From Limimaricola hongkongensis DSM 17492 (lineage in GTDB: Bacteria > Pseudomonadota > Alphaproteobacteria > Rhodobacterales > Rhodobacteraceae): a stretch of DNA of 64,000 nucleotides. Position 1 is the first letter of the stretch, and each line of letters opens with the position of its first letter. The stretch lies in the NCBI RefSeq assembly GCF_000600975.2, contig NZ_KK088653.1, forward strand, positions 62,501 to 126,500, read 5' to 3'. Positions 50,172-59,349 of the stretch are shown one piece after another. The translations under genes were made by a program, and so were the position numbers. The notes beneath the pieces are model-generated. The model was given only the letters and a program-made list of their open reading frames with translations, was not told the DNA's origin and did no database searches.

Positions 50172-52960
50172 TGGCCAAGCCGGTCGAGCAGGGCGGGGAC
50201 GTGCACCTGGTCGGATTTGTAGTTGCCGGTGAGCACATGCATCACGAGGTTCACGCCGAAACGATAGGCGATCTCGCGCTGCCGTTCGCCCGCCATGCCG
50301 CGGCCCACCGGGTAGCGTGGCATGCCGACCTCGTCCATCGCCCAGGCCGCGGCCCAGTCATTGCCGCCGATCACCACCGGCGTCACGTTGTCGTTGAGAT
50401 TGCGAAACGGCATGCCGGGGGTCGGCTCCTCGTCGGGGGCGGCTTCGACCCAGACCTCGCGGCCCCGGTGACGGCCGGGGAAATCCTGCAGCAGATAGAA
50501 GGTGCGGGTGAGCACGTGATCCTCGGGCACCGGCGACAGCGGCGGGATGTCGAGCGGGCGGGCGATCGCCTGCAGGCGGCGGCCCTCGGGCGTGGTGGTG
50601 CCGAACCCCGCGATCCCGGCGTCGCGCGTGTCGAACACGATCATGCCGCCGCCGCGCAGATAGGCGTTGAGCCGGTCATAGGCGGCGCCGGAAGGGATCG
50701 GCGTGTCCCCGGTGATCGGCCAGTAGAGCAGCGGAAAGAAGGCCAGCTCGTCGGTTTCGGGATCGACCGCCATCGGGGCGGCGGGCTCGACGGAGGTGCG
50801 CTGCCACAAGGTGCGGCCCAGCCCTTCGAGCCCCTGCCGCGCGATGTCGTCTACCCGCGCATCGCCCGACAGGATGTGGCCGAGCACGACCGACCTGGTG
50901 GCGGCCTGCGCGAAGGCCTCGGCCCGCGGGTCCATCGGTGCGGCGGCGGAGGGCGCGGCCTCCTGCGCCTCGGCGCCGGGGCCCGGCAACACCAGCGCCA
51001 GCGCCAGCGCCACGAGTGCTGCGCGCGCGCCGCGCAGCCGTCCGCCCACCGCCAGCGAGGCCAGCGCATCGAGCGCCAGCAGCGCCACCGCGCCCGCGAG
51101 CAGCAGCCCGGCGAGCGGACGCTCGGCCGGGCGGTCCAGCCCCTCGATCGCGATGCGCGCGGGCCAGCGGGCGGGGGCGAGCGTGGTCTCGGGCCCCGTC
51201 ACGTTGCGCGCGAAGCGCCCCGCCTCGCCTTCGTAAAGCCCGGGCGGCAGGTCGGGGCCGAGATCGCCTTCGGCCAGGTCCTCGCCGGTGACGGCGGCGC
51301 GGGTGTCGGTCTCCCTGAGCCGGCCCTCGGCATCCATGACCTCGACCGGGCGCCAGCTCGTGCCGGCGAGGTCGGCGGCGGCGTCGCCGCCGCTGCGCGC
51401 CGAAATGGCGAGCCGTTCGAGCATCGACACGAACAGCCCCGACAGCGGCAGCGACGACCATTCGGCGTTGGCGGTGACATGGATCAGCACGACCTGCCCT
51501 TCGCCCAGACCCTTGCGTGTCACCAGCGGCGTACCGTCAGAAAGCTGGGCGATGACGCGGGCGGCGAGATCGGGGCCGGGCTGGGCCACGACCTGCGCGC
51601 GCACGGTGACGTCGCCGGGCACCGGCAGGCCGAAAAACGGGCTGTCGGCCTCGAACGGCGCGATGGTCTTGGGCTCGCCCCAGCTCATCGTGCCGCCCAC
51701 CGACCGACCTCCGGCGCGCAGCCGCACCGGCATCAGCGGATCATCCCCCTCGCGCCCCGCATCCGAGGCGGCGAGACGCGGCCCGGCAAAGCGCAAGAGC
51801 AGCCCGCCCGCGGCGACCCATTCCTGCAGGGCCTCGGCCTCGGCGGGGGGCAGGGTGCCCGCATCGGCCAGCACGATCACATCCGGGTTGGCGGGGATCA
51901 GCGCGGACAGGTCGCCCGAGACGAGATCGGCCTGCGGCTCCAGCGCCACGCGCAGGTAATGCAGCGGCGACATCAGCTCGGTCGCCTCGCGCGTCTCCCG
52001 GCTTTCGACCAGACCGACCTCGCGGCGGCGCAGCGCATCATCGGTCAGCGCCACGGCGGCGGCGGAGCGTTGTCCTTCGATCTCGAAGCGGGTGACGCGG
52101 TTGCGCAGCTCGGGCGGCAGGTTGATCGCGACCCGTGCCACGGCATCGCCGGGGGCGAAGGACAGCGTGGCGGTGGCGAGACGGCGCTCAACCCCGGCGG
52201 GGTCGAGGCCATGGGCGGCGATGGCGGCCTCCGCCGCGCCGCCGGTGGGGGTGCGCAGGGCCTCTATCGCGATGGCGCCGTCCTCGATCTGCGGCGGGCG
52301 CAGCGCGAGGATGCGGCGCGGGGTCTGGATCACCCGCACCGGCCCGTGATCCTCCAGCGCGTCGCGCAGCGGCGCGCGGCTGTCGCGGGCCAGCCCGTCC
52401 GACAGCCAGACCGTTTCGAACCGCCCCTCCAGCCCCTCGGCCCAATCGGCGAGCGCCGTGGCGTCGGGCTCCCATGGGCGGGGGGCAAGGCCGGGCAGGC
52501 CGGTCAGCACCGCCTCGGCGGGATCGAAGCGCGTGGCGTCGGGCAGGTCGGTCAGCGCCACGACGGCGGCGGGCCGTCCCGTGCGCCGCGCCTCGGCCAG
52601 CAGCGTTTCGATCCGCGCGATCCGCACCGGCCAGTCGCGCGCATCGGCCCATGTGCCGTCGGCGAGGATCAGCAGCGGCCCGCTGCCCGGCGCCGGGCGG
52701 TCGGAGGGGTTCAGCACCGGCCCGGCAAAACCGATGATCGCGGCGGCGACGGCGAGAATGCGCAGCAACAGGAGCCACCACGGCGTGCGGTCGGACTGGC
52801 TGTCGCGGTCGTCGAGCCCCAGAAGCAGCGCCACGCCGGGAAAGCGGCGGCGCAGCGGCGCGGGCGGGACGGCGCGCAGGATCAGCCACAGCACCGGCAG
52901 CAGCACCAGCCCGGCCAGAAGCCACGGCGCGAGAAACCCCACGGGACCGAGGTTCCACAT
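50168..52960 (-). CDS. BatA-N / DUF4159 membrane protein
   Basis: 930 residues. N-terminal BatA-type segment 'FLAPWLLAGLVLLPVLWLIL', then 'WWLLLLRILAVAAAIIGFAGPVLNP'; a large periplasmic region; two helices near 650-690; and a C-terminal DUF4159 domain ('DELAFFPLLYWPITGDTPIP', 'GVNLVMHVLTGNYKSDQVHVP'). The start MWNLGPVGF overlaps the DUF58 stop (TGATG). It likely forms a membrane complex with the MoxR-DUF58 pair; no substrate is known. Confidence 0.87.
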   Translation of the reverse strand: MWNLGPVGFLAPWLLAGLVLLPVLWLILRAVPPAPLRRRFPGVALLLGLDDRDSQSDRTPWWLLLLRILAVAAAIIGFAGPVLNPSDRPAPGSGPLLILADGTWADARDWPVRIARIETLLAEARRTGRPAAVVALTDLPDATRFDPAEAVLTGLPGLAPRPWEPDATALADWAEGLEGRFETVWLSDGLARDSRAPLRDALEDHGPVRVIQTPRRILALRPPQIEDGAIAIEALRTPTGGAAEAAIAAHGLDPAGVERRLATATLSFAPGDAVARVAINLPPELRNRVTRFEIEGQRSAAAVALTDDALRRREVGLVESRETREATELMSPLHYLRVALEPQADLVSGDLSALIPANPDVIVLADAGTLPPAEAEALQEWVAAGGLLLRFAGPRLAASDAGREGDDPLMPVRLRAGGRSVGGTMSWGEPKTIAPFEADSPFFGLPVPGDVTVRAQVVAQPGPDLAARVIAQLSDGTPLVTRKGLGEGQVVLIHVTANAEWSSLPLSGLFVSMLERLAISARSGGDAAADLAGTSWRPVEVMDAEGRLRETDTRAAVTGEDLAEGDLGPDLPPGLYEGEAGRFARNVTGPETTLAPARWPARIAIEGLDRPAERPLAGLLLAGAVALLALDALASLAVGGRLRGARAALVALALALVLPGPGAEAQEAAPSAAAPMDPRAEAFAQAATRSVVLGHILSGDARVDDIARQGLEGLGRTLWQRTSVEPAAPMAVDPETDELAFFPLLYWPITGDTPIPSGAAYDRLNAYLRGGGMIVFDTRDAGIAGFGTTTPEGRRLQAIARPLDIPPLSPVPEDHVLTRTFYLLQDFPGRHRGREVWVEAAPDEEPTPGMPFRNLNDNVTPVVIGGNDWAAAWAMDEVGMPRYPVGRGMAGERQREIAYRFGVNLVMHVLTGNYKSDQVHVPALLDRLGQ

Positions 52961-53850
52961 CAGCGGCGCTCCAGCGCGGCGTAGAGCCACAGCAGCGCCG
53001 CGGCGGCGCTGTCGCCGGTATGGTGGATCGAGAATTGCCAGCCGGTGGCGCGGGCGAGCTGGCCAAGCCGGTCGCGGCGCTCGGCCAGCCGGTCGAGATA
53101 GCGGTCGCGCAGGTCGCCCGCCTTGAGCGTTTCATGGCGGATGGCGCCCGACATGCTTTCGAAGATCGTGCGCCCGTCATAGGGGAACGCCTCTTCGGCG
53201 GGGTCGAGCACCTGCAACAGCGCGCCGCGCACGCCGCGATCGGCGCCGGCGGTGAGCATGGTCTCGATCGGCTCCAGCGGGCCGAGGAAATCCGACACCA
53301 GAACCGCGCGCGACCGCGGCGCGAGGCTTCGGGGATCCGGCACGCCGTGATCGGCCTCGGCGCTGTGCGACAGGATCTGCGCCAGCCGCGACAGCTGCCC
53401 CCGGCCCCGGCGCGGCGGCAGCCGCGCATCGGTGAGACCGACGCGCTCGCCGCCCCGGTTCAGCACCACCGCCAGCGCCAGTGCGATGAGCCGGGCGCGG
53501 TCGCCCTTGGGCGGGAGTTTCGGCGTCGAAGCAAAGCCCATCGACGCCCCGTCATCGACCCACAGCGCCACGCTCTGGGCGATCTGCCATTCCTTTTCCT
53601 GCACGAAGGCCTGATCGGCCCGGCCCGAGCGACGCCAGTCGATGGCCCGCGCCGTGTCATGCGGCTGGGCGGCGCGGTATTGCCAGAAATTGCTGCCCGC
53701 GCCCGCGCGGCGGCGGCCATGCTCGCCCATCAGAACGGTCTGCGCGAGCTGCTCCGCCTCGGCCAGAAGCGGCGGCAGCGGCGCTGCGAGGTCCTCGGCC
53801 CGGCCCCGAAGCCCGAGCGGCGTGGTGTCGCGGGCCGGGCTGGCGGTCAC
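52960..53850 (-). CDS. DUF58 protein
   Basis: 296 residues. 'GEHGRRRAGAGSNFWQYRAAQPHDTARAIDWRRSGR' is the DUF58 signature (R-x-G-x-G-x-x-F-x-x-x-R...D-x-x-R-x-I-D-W). Soluble, with a degenerate vWA fold after it. In known operons DUF58 proteins partner with the MoxR ATPase. Overlaps MoxR by four bases and the DUF4159 gene by one. Confidence 0.9.
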   Translation of the reverse strand: MTASPARDTTPLGLRGRAEDLAAPLPPLLAEAEQLAQTVLMGEHGRRRAGAGSNFWQYRAAQPHDTARAIDWRRSGRADQAFVQEKEWQIAQSVALWVDDGASMGFASTPKLPPKGDRARLIALALAVVLNRGGERVGLTDARLPPRRGRGQLSRLAQILSHSAEADHGVPDPRSLAPRSRAVLVSDFLGPLEPIETMLTAGADRGVRGALLQVLDPAEEAFPYDGRTIFESMSGAIRHETLKAGDLRDRYLDRLAERRDRLGQLARATGWQFSIHHTGDSAAAALLWLYAALERR

Positions 53851-54863
53851 GCCGCCGCCTCGGCCCGCGTCACACGTTCGGCCACCCGCTCGATCAGCGC
53901 GGGGAGGCTTTCGCCCCGGGCGCGGGCGGCGAAGCCGAGCGCCATGCGGTGCTCCAACACCGGCACCGCCAGCCGCGCCACGTCCTGCGGCCCCGGCGCG
54001 AGGCGGCCATCGAGCAGCGCCTCGGCCCGCACCGCCAGCATCAGCGCCTGCGCCGCGCGTGGCCCCGGCCCCCAGCTCACCGAATCGCGCAGCTCCGGCA
54101 GCGCCTCGGGCTCGTCGGGGCGGCAGGCGCGCACCAGGTCGAGGATCAGCTCCATCACGCCTTCGCCCACCGGCATCCGGCGCAGCAGGCGCTGGGCGTC
54201 GAGCAGTTCCTGCGCGGTGAACACCGCCTCGGCCTCGGCCTCCTCGGTGCCGGTGGTGGCCAGCAGGATCGCGCGCTCGGTGTCGCGGGTCGGGTAGGGC
54301 ACGTCGATCTGGAACAGGAAGCGGTCGAGCTGGGCCTCTGGCAGCGGATAGGTGCCCTCCTGCTCCAGCGGGTTCTGTGTGGCCAGCACGTGGAAGGGGG
54401 GGCCGAGCGGCCGGTGCTGCCCGGCGATGGTCACCTCGCGCTCCTGCATCGCCTGCAACAGCGCCGATTGCGTGCGCGGGCTGGCGCGGTTGATCTCGTC
54501 GGCCATCAGCAGCTGGCAGAACACCGGCCCCTCGATGAAGCGAAAGGCGCGCGCGCCATCGGCGCCGGTCTCCAACACTTCACTGCCCAGAATGTCGGCG
54601 GGCATCAGGTCGGGGGTGAACTGGATCCGGCTTTCGCGCAGCCCCATCACGGTGGAGAGCGCGTCGACCAGACGCGTCTTGCCCAAGCCCGGCAGGCCGA
54701 CGAGCAGCGCGTGACCGCCGCACAAGAGCGCCGAGAGCGTCAGCTCGACCACCCGCTCCTGGCCGACAAAGCGACGGGCCACGCTGTCGCGGGCCTGCGC
54801 GAGCCGCGCGCCGAGGCTCTCGATCGCTTCGAGGAGATCGGCATCGCTCATCTGCTCTGGCAT
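53847..54863 (-). CDS. MoxR-family AAA+ ATPase
   Basis: 338 residues. Walker A 'GLPGLGKT', Walker B 'LLMADEINRA', sensor 1 'ATQNPLEQEGTYPLPEAQLDRF', and Arg-finger region. These ATPases act as chaperones with vWA proteins, for instance in metal insertion or membrane-complex maturation. GGAAGG sits 7 bases before the ATG. It is first of a tight four-gene operon in which each gene overlaps the next. Divergent from the DUF1285 gene with 59 bp between. Confidence 0.93.
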   Translation of the reverse strand: MPEQMSDADLLEAIESLGARLAQARDSVARRFVGQERVVELTLSALLCGGHALLVGLPGLGKTRLVDALSTVMGLRESRIQFTPDLMPADILGSEVLETGADGARAFRFIEGPVFCQLLMADEINRASPRTQSALLQAMQEREVTIAGQHRPLGPPFHVLATQNPLEQEGTYPLPEAQLDRFLFQIDVPYPTRDTERAILLATTGTEEAEAEAVFTAQELLDAQRLLRRMPVGEGVMELILDLVRACRPDEPEALPELRDSVSWGPGPRAAQALMLAVRAEALLDGRLAPGPQDVARLAVPVLEHRMALGFAARARGESLPALIERVAERVTRAEAAA

Positions 54864-54922
54864 GACAGCCTTCCCGTCCTAGTCTAGCATTGCAGTCCCA
54901 GCAGATACCGTGGCGGGTGCCG

Positions 54923-55510
54923 ATGGCAAACACAAAGAACAGTGAAGAAAACGCCGCCCCCTCGGCGGAAAGCCTCGTATCGGCGGCCAGCCGGGCGGGG
55001 GCGCGCGGGCCGGCGCCGGTGCATCTTTGGGATCCGCCCTATTGCGGCGATCTCGACATGCGGATCGCGCGCGACGGCACATGGTTCCACGAGGGCACGC
55101 CGATCGGTCGCGAGCGGATGGTGAAGCTCTTCGCCTCCATCCTCAAGCGCGAGGGCGACCGCCATTATCTTGTCACCCCGGTCGAGAAGGTCGGCATCAC
55201 CGTCGACGACGCGCCCTTCGTGGCCGTCGACGTCTCGCGCGAGGGGGCGGATCTGCGTTTCGTCACCAATCTTGGGGAAACGGCGCTGGCCGGGCCTGAC
55301 CACCCGATCCGGGTGGTGCGCGATGCCGACACCGGCGAGCCCGCGCCCTATGTCGAGATCCGCTCGGGCCTCGAGGCGCTGATCGACCGCAAGAGCTTCT
55401 ACCGGCTGGTCGAGCTCGGCGAAACCTTGCCACATGAGGGGAGCGACTGGTTCGGCGTGCGATCGGGCGGGGTGTTCTTCCCGATCATCCCGGCGGCTGA
55501 ACTGGCCTGA
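54923..55510 (+). CDS. DUF1285 protein
   Basis: 195 residues. 'VHLWDPPYCGDLDMRIARDGTWFHEGTPIGRERMVKLFASILKREGD' (family block) and 'LVTPVEKVGITVDDAPFVAV' are diagnostic of the DUF1285 family. Function unknown. No signal peptide. The start at MANTKNSEENAAP matches family N-termini; ATG at 54890 is an alternative. It is divergent from the MoxR operon and may be its functional neighbour by position. Confidence 0.87.
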   Translation: MANTKNSEENAAPSAESLVSAASRAGARGPAPVHLWDPPYCGDLDMRIARDGTWFHEGTPIGRERMVKLFASILKREGDRHYLVTPVEKVGITVDDAPFVAVDVSREGADLRFVTNLGETALAGPDHPIRVVRDADTGEPAPYVEIRSGLEALIDRKSFYRLVELGETLPHEGSDWFGVRSGGVFFPIIPAAELA

Positions 55511-55511
55511 A

Positions 55512-55538
55512 CGCGGAGCCCCTTGCGAAGGCTCCGCG
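55512..55538 (+). terminator. Hairpin after the DUF1285 gene
   Basis: CGCGGAGCC (55512-55520) pairs with GGCTCCGCG (55530-55538), right behind the stop. No strong T-run. The rest of the 184-bp spacer to gabD is comparatively AT-rich and shows no other clear feature. Confidence 0.5.
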
Positions 55539-55694
55539 CCACAGGAAAAAGCCTACTCGTGAACCTCGACGCGAGGACGCTGCTGCCTGCGTCGTCGCAA
55601 TTCTGCCACATTCGGGCGACGTTTATGCGACAAAAACGCGAAAGGCGGTCGATATTACCGAACTGTAACAAAGCCCCGCCTCCGCGCCGGTCGT

Positions 55695-57173
55695 TCAGAC
55701 CGAGCTGCAGATGTATTTCATCTCCAGATAGTCCTCGATGCCATGGCGCGAGCCTTCGCGGCCCAGCCCCGACTGCTTGACGCCGCCGAAAGGCGCGACC
55801 TCGGTCGAGATGATACCGGTGTTGATCCCGACGATGCCGTATTCGAGCGCCTCGGCCACCTTGGTCACGCGGCTCAGATCCTTGGCATAGAAATACGAGG
55901 CGAGGCCGAAGATCGTGTCGTTGGCCATCTCGATCACCTCGTCCTCGTCCTCGAAGGCGAAGAGCGGCGCGAAGGGGCCGAAGGTTTCCTCGTGCGCGAC
56001 CTTCATGCCTTGTTTCGCGCCTGTGACGACGGTGGGCTGGAAGAACTGGCCGCCGAGGTCGTGCGCCTCGCCCCCGGTCAAAAGCGTCGCGCCGTGGTCG
56101 AGCGCGTCCTTGAGGTGATCGCGCACCTTGTCGATGGCCGAAGGCTCGATCAGCGGGCCAAGATCGGTGCCTTCCGACAGCCCGTCGCCGACGCGCAGCT
56201 TCTCCACCGCCGCCTTCAGCTTTTCGGAGAAGGCGTCATAGACGCCCTTTTGCACGTAGATGCGGTTGGCGCAGACGCAGGTCTGGCCGTTGTTGCGGAA
56301 CTTGCACTGGATCGCGCCCTCGACAGCCGCATCGAGATCGGCGTCGTCGAACACGATGAAGGGCGCGTTGCCGCCCAGCTCCATCGAGCATTTCATCACC
56401 TGGTCCGCGGCCTGGCGCAGCAGCGTGCGGCCCACCTCGGTCGAGCCGGTGAAGGTCAGCTTGCGCACGCGCGGGTTTTCGCAGAATTCCTTGCCCACCT
56501 CCGAGGCGGCGGAGGAGGTGACGACCGAGAACACGCCTTCGGGCACGCCCGCCTCCTCGGCCAGCACCGCCATGGCGAGCGCCGAGAGCGGCGTCTGCGA
56601 AGCCGGGCGGATCACGAAGGAACAGCCCGCCGCCAGCGCCGGCGCCACCTTGCGCGCGATCATCGCGTTGGGGAAGTTCCACGGCGTGATGCCCGCGGCG
56701 ACGCCGATCGGCTGGCGGATCACGGTGATCCGCTTGTCGGGCATGTGGCCGGGGATGGTTTCGCCGTAGACGCGCTTGGCCTCCTCGCCGAACCATTCGA
56801 CGAAGGACGCACCATAGGCCACCTCGCCACGGGCCTCGGCCAGCGGCTTGCCCTGTTCGGCGGTCATCAGGATGGCGAGATCCTCCTGATGCTCCATCAT
56901 CAGGTCGTACCAGCGGCGCAGGATCTGCGCGCGCGCCTTGCCGGTCTTCGCGGCCCATGGCTTTTGCGCCTTGTGCGCGATGTCGATGGCGCGGGCGGCT
57001 TCGGCGCGGCTCAGATCCGCGACCGAGACCAGCACGTCGCCGCGCGCCGGGTTGGTGACGTCGAAGGTTGCGCCGCTTTCGGCCGCGACCCACTGGCCGC
57101 CGAGAAAGGCCCGGTCGCGCAAGAGGTCGGGGCGCTTGAGCAGTGACTTGATGTCGGTGCGGTCGTCGAGCAT
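55695..57173 (-). CDS. gabD: NAD(P)-dependent succinate-semialdehyde dehydrogenase
   Basis: 492 residues, aldehyde dehydrogenase fold. Catalytic Cys299 in 'NGQTCVCANRIY' and Glu265 in 'MELGGNAPFIVFDDAD', with the cofactor loop 'TGSTEVGR'. 'RDRAFLGGQWV', 'FVEWFGEEAKRVYGETIP' and 'APFGGVKQSGLGREGS' are GabD marks. Closes the GABA shunt. GGAGG precedes MLDDRTDIK. gabT is not adjacent. Confidence 0.92.
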   Translation of the reverse strand: MLDDRTDIKSLLKRPDLLRDRAFLGGQWVAAESGATFDVTNPARGDVLVSVADLSRAEAARAIDIAHKAQKPWAAKTGKARAQILRRWYDLMMEHQEDLAILMTAEQGKPLAEARGEVAYGASFVEWFGEEAKRVYGETIPGHMPDKRITVIRQPIGVAAGITPWNFPNAMIARKVAPALAAGCSFVIRPASQTPLSALAMAVLAEEAGVPEGVFSVVTSSAASEVGKEFCENPRVRKLTFTGSTEVGRTLLRQAADQVMKCSMELGGNAPFIVFDDADLDAAVEGAIQCKFRNNGQTCVCANRIYVQKGVYDAFSEKLKAAVEKLRVGDGLSEGTDLGPLIEPSAIDKVRDHLKDALDHGATLLTGGEAHDLGGQFFQPTVVTGAKQGMKVAHEETFGPFAPLFAFEDEDEVIEMANDTIFGLASYFYAKDLSRVTKVAEALEYGIVGINTGIISTEVAPFGGVKQSGLGREGSRHGIEDYLEMKYICSSV

Positions 57174-57256
57174 GACTTCTCCTCCAAGGGGTTCGGTCGC
57201 ATCCTTCACCGCGAGGGGAGGGCAGGTCCAGCCCCCGGTTGAGGGAGGAGAACCGG

Positions 57257-58039
57257 ATGACCACACGCGCCGAGATCGACGAGGCCTATGCCAATGCCAG
57301 CCATATTCCCGGCGGCATGGCCTATCCCGATCGCTGGGCCGAGGCGGCGGCGGCGTTCCGCGCGGCGCATCCGCCCGAAGAGATCGCCTATGGCGCGGGC
57401 GCGCGGCACCGGCTCGACCTGTTTTGGCCCGAGAGCACGGCGCGCGGCGCGGTCGTCTTCGTGCATGGCGGCTTCTGGAAGGCCTTTGACAAGAGCACGT
57501 GGTCGCATCTCGCGGCGGGCGCGCTGGCGCAGGGCTGGGCGGTGGCGATGCCGTCCTACACGCTGGCGCCCGAGGCGCGGATCGCCGCGATGACGCGCGA
57601 GATCGAAGCCGCGATCGGCGCGGTGGCCGAGGCCGTGCCGGGGCCGCTGCGGCTTGCCGGGCATTCGGCGGGCGGGCATCTCGTGGCGCGCATGGCCTGC
57701 GCCGACCTTTCCCCGCCATGGCGCGACAGGGTCGCGCGGATCGTGCCGATCTCGCCGCTGTCGGACCTGCGTCCGCTCATGGGCGCGACGATGAACGACG
57801 ATTTGCGGCTGGACGCGGCCGAAGCCGCGGCGGAAAGCCCGCTGCTCTGCGATCAGGTCGATCTGCCGATGACGGTCTGGGTCGGCGCCGTCGAACGGCC
57901 CGCCTTTCTCGATCAGGCGCGCTGGCTCGCCGAACGCCGCGGCTGCGATTTGGTCGAGGCGCCGGGGCGGCACCATTTCGACGTGATCGAGGAGCTGGCC
58001 GACCCCGACAGCCCGTTGATGCGGGCGCTTCTGGGCTGA
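57257..58039 (+). CDS. Alpha/beta hydrolase, kynurenine-formamidase-like
   Basis: 260 residues. Oxyanion motif HGGFW (70-74), nucleophile Ser137 in GHSAGG, and later 'PISPLSDLRPL' and 'APGRHHFDVIEELADPDSPL' with the His (H-F-D). 'SHIPGGMAYPDRW' at the N-terminus fits arylformamidase-type BD-FAE members. The substrate is not proven; no kyn operon is adjacent. GGAGGAG precedes the ATG. Divergent from gabD. Confidence 0.83.
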   Translation: MTTRAEIDEAYANASHIPGGMAYPDRWAEAAAAFRAAHPPEEIAYGAGARHRLDLFWPESTARGAVVFVHGGFWKAFDKSTWSHLAAGALAQGWAVAMPSYTLAPEARIAAMTREIEAAIGAVAEAVPGPLRLAGHSAGGHLVARMACADLSPPWRDRVARIVPISPLSDLRPLMGATMNDDLRLDAAEAAAESPLLCDQVDLPMTVWVGAVERPAFLDQARWLAERRGCDLVEAPGRHHFDVIEELADPDSPLMRALLG

Positions 58040-58044
58040 AAGTG

Positions 58045-58146
58045 CGATCCCATTTCATCACTCCCCAAATACGCATTGCCCGACCAGCCACCGGGCGCCC
58101 GGCATCCGAGGTGGGATCTGCGTATTTGAAGAATGGTGAAATGGGA
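58045..58146. repeat. Palindromic repeat, copy C (inside-out arrangement)
   Basis: Left arm GATCCCATTTCATCACTCCC leading to CAAATACGCA (58046-58075), a 43-bp spacer, and right arm TGCGTATTTGAAGAATGGTG leading to AAATGGGATC (58119-58147). The outermost part here is the GGTGAAA side, while copies A, B and D have TGCGTATTTG outermost. It lies between convergent genes and its last base touches the next stop. Confidence 0.8.
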
Positions 58147-59130
58147 TCAGCGGCCGAACCGCTCCTGCCAGCAGGGCAGGGGACCACCGGGGGCCGCGTG
58201 GAACACCGCGCGTGCGATGGCGCGGGCAAGGCAGACCGACGCCGCATGGCCAAGCCACAGCGCATCCGTCACCGGATCGGCGAGCGGGCGCGCGCCGGTG
58301 GCGGCGGCAAAGACCAAATCGCCGTCGAGCGGGGTATGCGCCGGGGCAAGGGCGCGGGCGATCCCGTCCTGCGCCGCCACCGCCATGCGGCGGCAGCCCG
58401 CCTTGTCGAGCGCGGCATCGGTGGCGATGATGGCGATGGTCGTGGCCTCGCCGGGGGCGGCGAGCTTGGTCGGCGGCGGGCCGGGCGGCGGCATGGCGGG
58501 GCCCAGCCCGCCGAACTCGGCCCCGATCTCCCAGGGCGCGGCCCAGAAATGCGGCCCCGCGCCGATCGTGGCCGACCCGACCGCGTTGACCGCCACCAGC
58601 GCGCCGACCACGTGGCCGCTGTCGAGCCGCAGCGACGCGGTGCCGGTGCCGCCCCTGAGCGTGGCGGTGGTCGCGCCGTGGCCCGCGCCATGGCTGCCCT
58701 CGGCCACCTCCGGCCCCGCCGCCGCCAGCGCGGCCCGGCCCAGCGCGGCATAGGGGTTGGCCGGCCAGCCCTTGTCGCCGCCATTGCCGAGATCGAACAG
58801 GATCGCCGCGGGCACGATCGGCACGCGCTGCCCCGCCGCGATGAAGCCGCGCCCCATGTCGCGCAGCCCGTCGGCCACGCCCGAGGCCGCGTCGAGCCCG
58901 AAGGCCGACCCGCCCGACAGCACCAGCGCGTCCACCCCGGGCACCAGCCGGTCGGGCGCGAGCAGGTCGGTTTCGCGCGTCCCCGGCGCCCCGCCCATCA
59001 CGTCGACCGAGGCCGCGAAGGGCGCATCCCCGGTCAGCACCGTGACGCCCGAGCGCAGCGCCGCGTCATGGGCCTGACCCACCCGCAGCCCGGCGATATC
59101 GGTGATGGCATCGCGCGCACCGGGGCGCAT
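58147..59130 (-). CDS. P1-family (DmpA/NylC-type) aminopeptidase/hydrolase
   Basis: 327 residues. 'DITDIAGLRVGQAHD-' and 'SGVTVLTGDAPFAASVDVMGGAPGTRETDLL' start the P1 fold; 'VLSGGSAFGLDAASGV' and 'AILFDLGNGG' follow. The autoprocessing region 'GAGHGATTATLRGGTGTAS' is present; cleavage there would give a new N-terminal nucleophile. Family members are beta-peptidyl aminopeptidases or amide hydrolases. The start MRPGARDAITD fits the family. A longer frame to 59337 is poor. Confidence 0.87.
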   Translation of the reverse strand: MRPGARDAITDIAGLRVGQAHDAALRSGVTVLTGDAPFAASVDVMGGAPGTRETDLLAPDRLVPGVDALVLSGGSAFGLDAASGVADGLRDMGRGFIAAGQRVPIVPAAILFDLGNGGDKGWPANPYAALGRAALAAAGPEVAEGSHGAGHGATTATLRGGTGTASLRLDSGHVVGALVAVNAVGSATIGAGPHFWAAPWEIGAEFGGLGPAMPPPGPPPTKLAAPGEATTIAIIATDAALDKAGCRRMAVAAQDGIARALAPAHTPLDGDLVFAAATGARPLADPVTDALWLGHAASVCLARAIARAVFHAAPGGPLPCWQERFGR

Positions 59131-59349
59131 CACGCCGATCTCAAGCGGATTTGAACGGGAAGCGTCCGGCGGCGGCGGCGATCCCTTCCGGCCATCTCGT
59201 GGCAATATCCTGATGCCAAAGCCATTCCTGATCCTCGTGCCGGATGATGCCGCCGCGGCACGCCGGGGCGCGCGCGTGGGGAGCCGCGATTGCGGTTCGC
59301 TCCCGTGATGATAGGTTGTCCCGAACCCTCGCGTCAAAGGCTGCCATTG

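Noticed and set aside
50135..52984. 949-codon plus-strand frame opposite the DUF4159 gene
   Set aside because: Shadow frame; the minus-strand product has recognisable domains and overlaps both neighbours in operon style.
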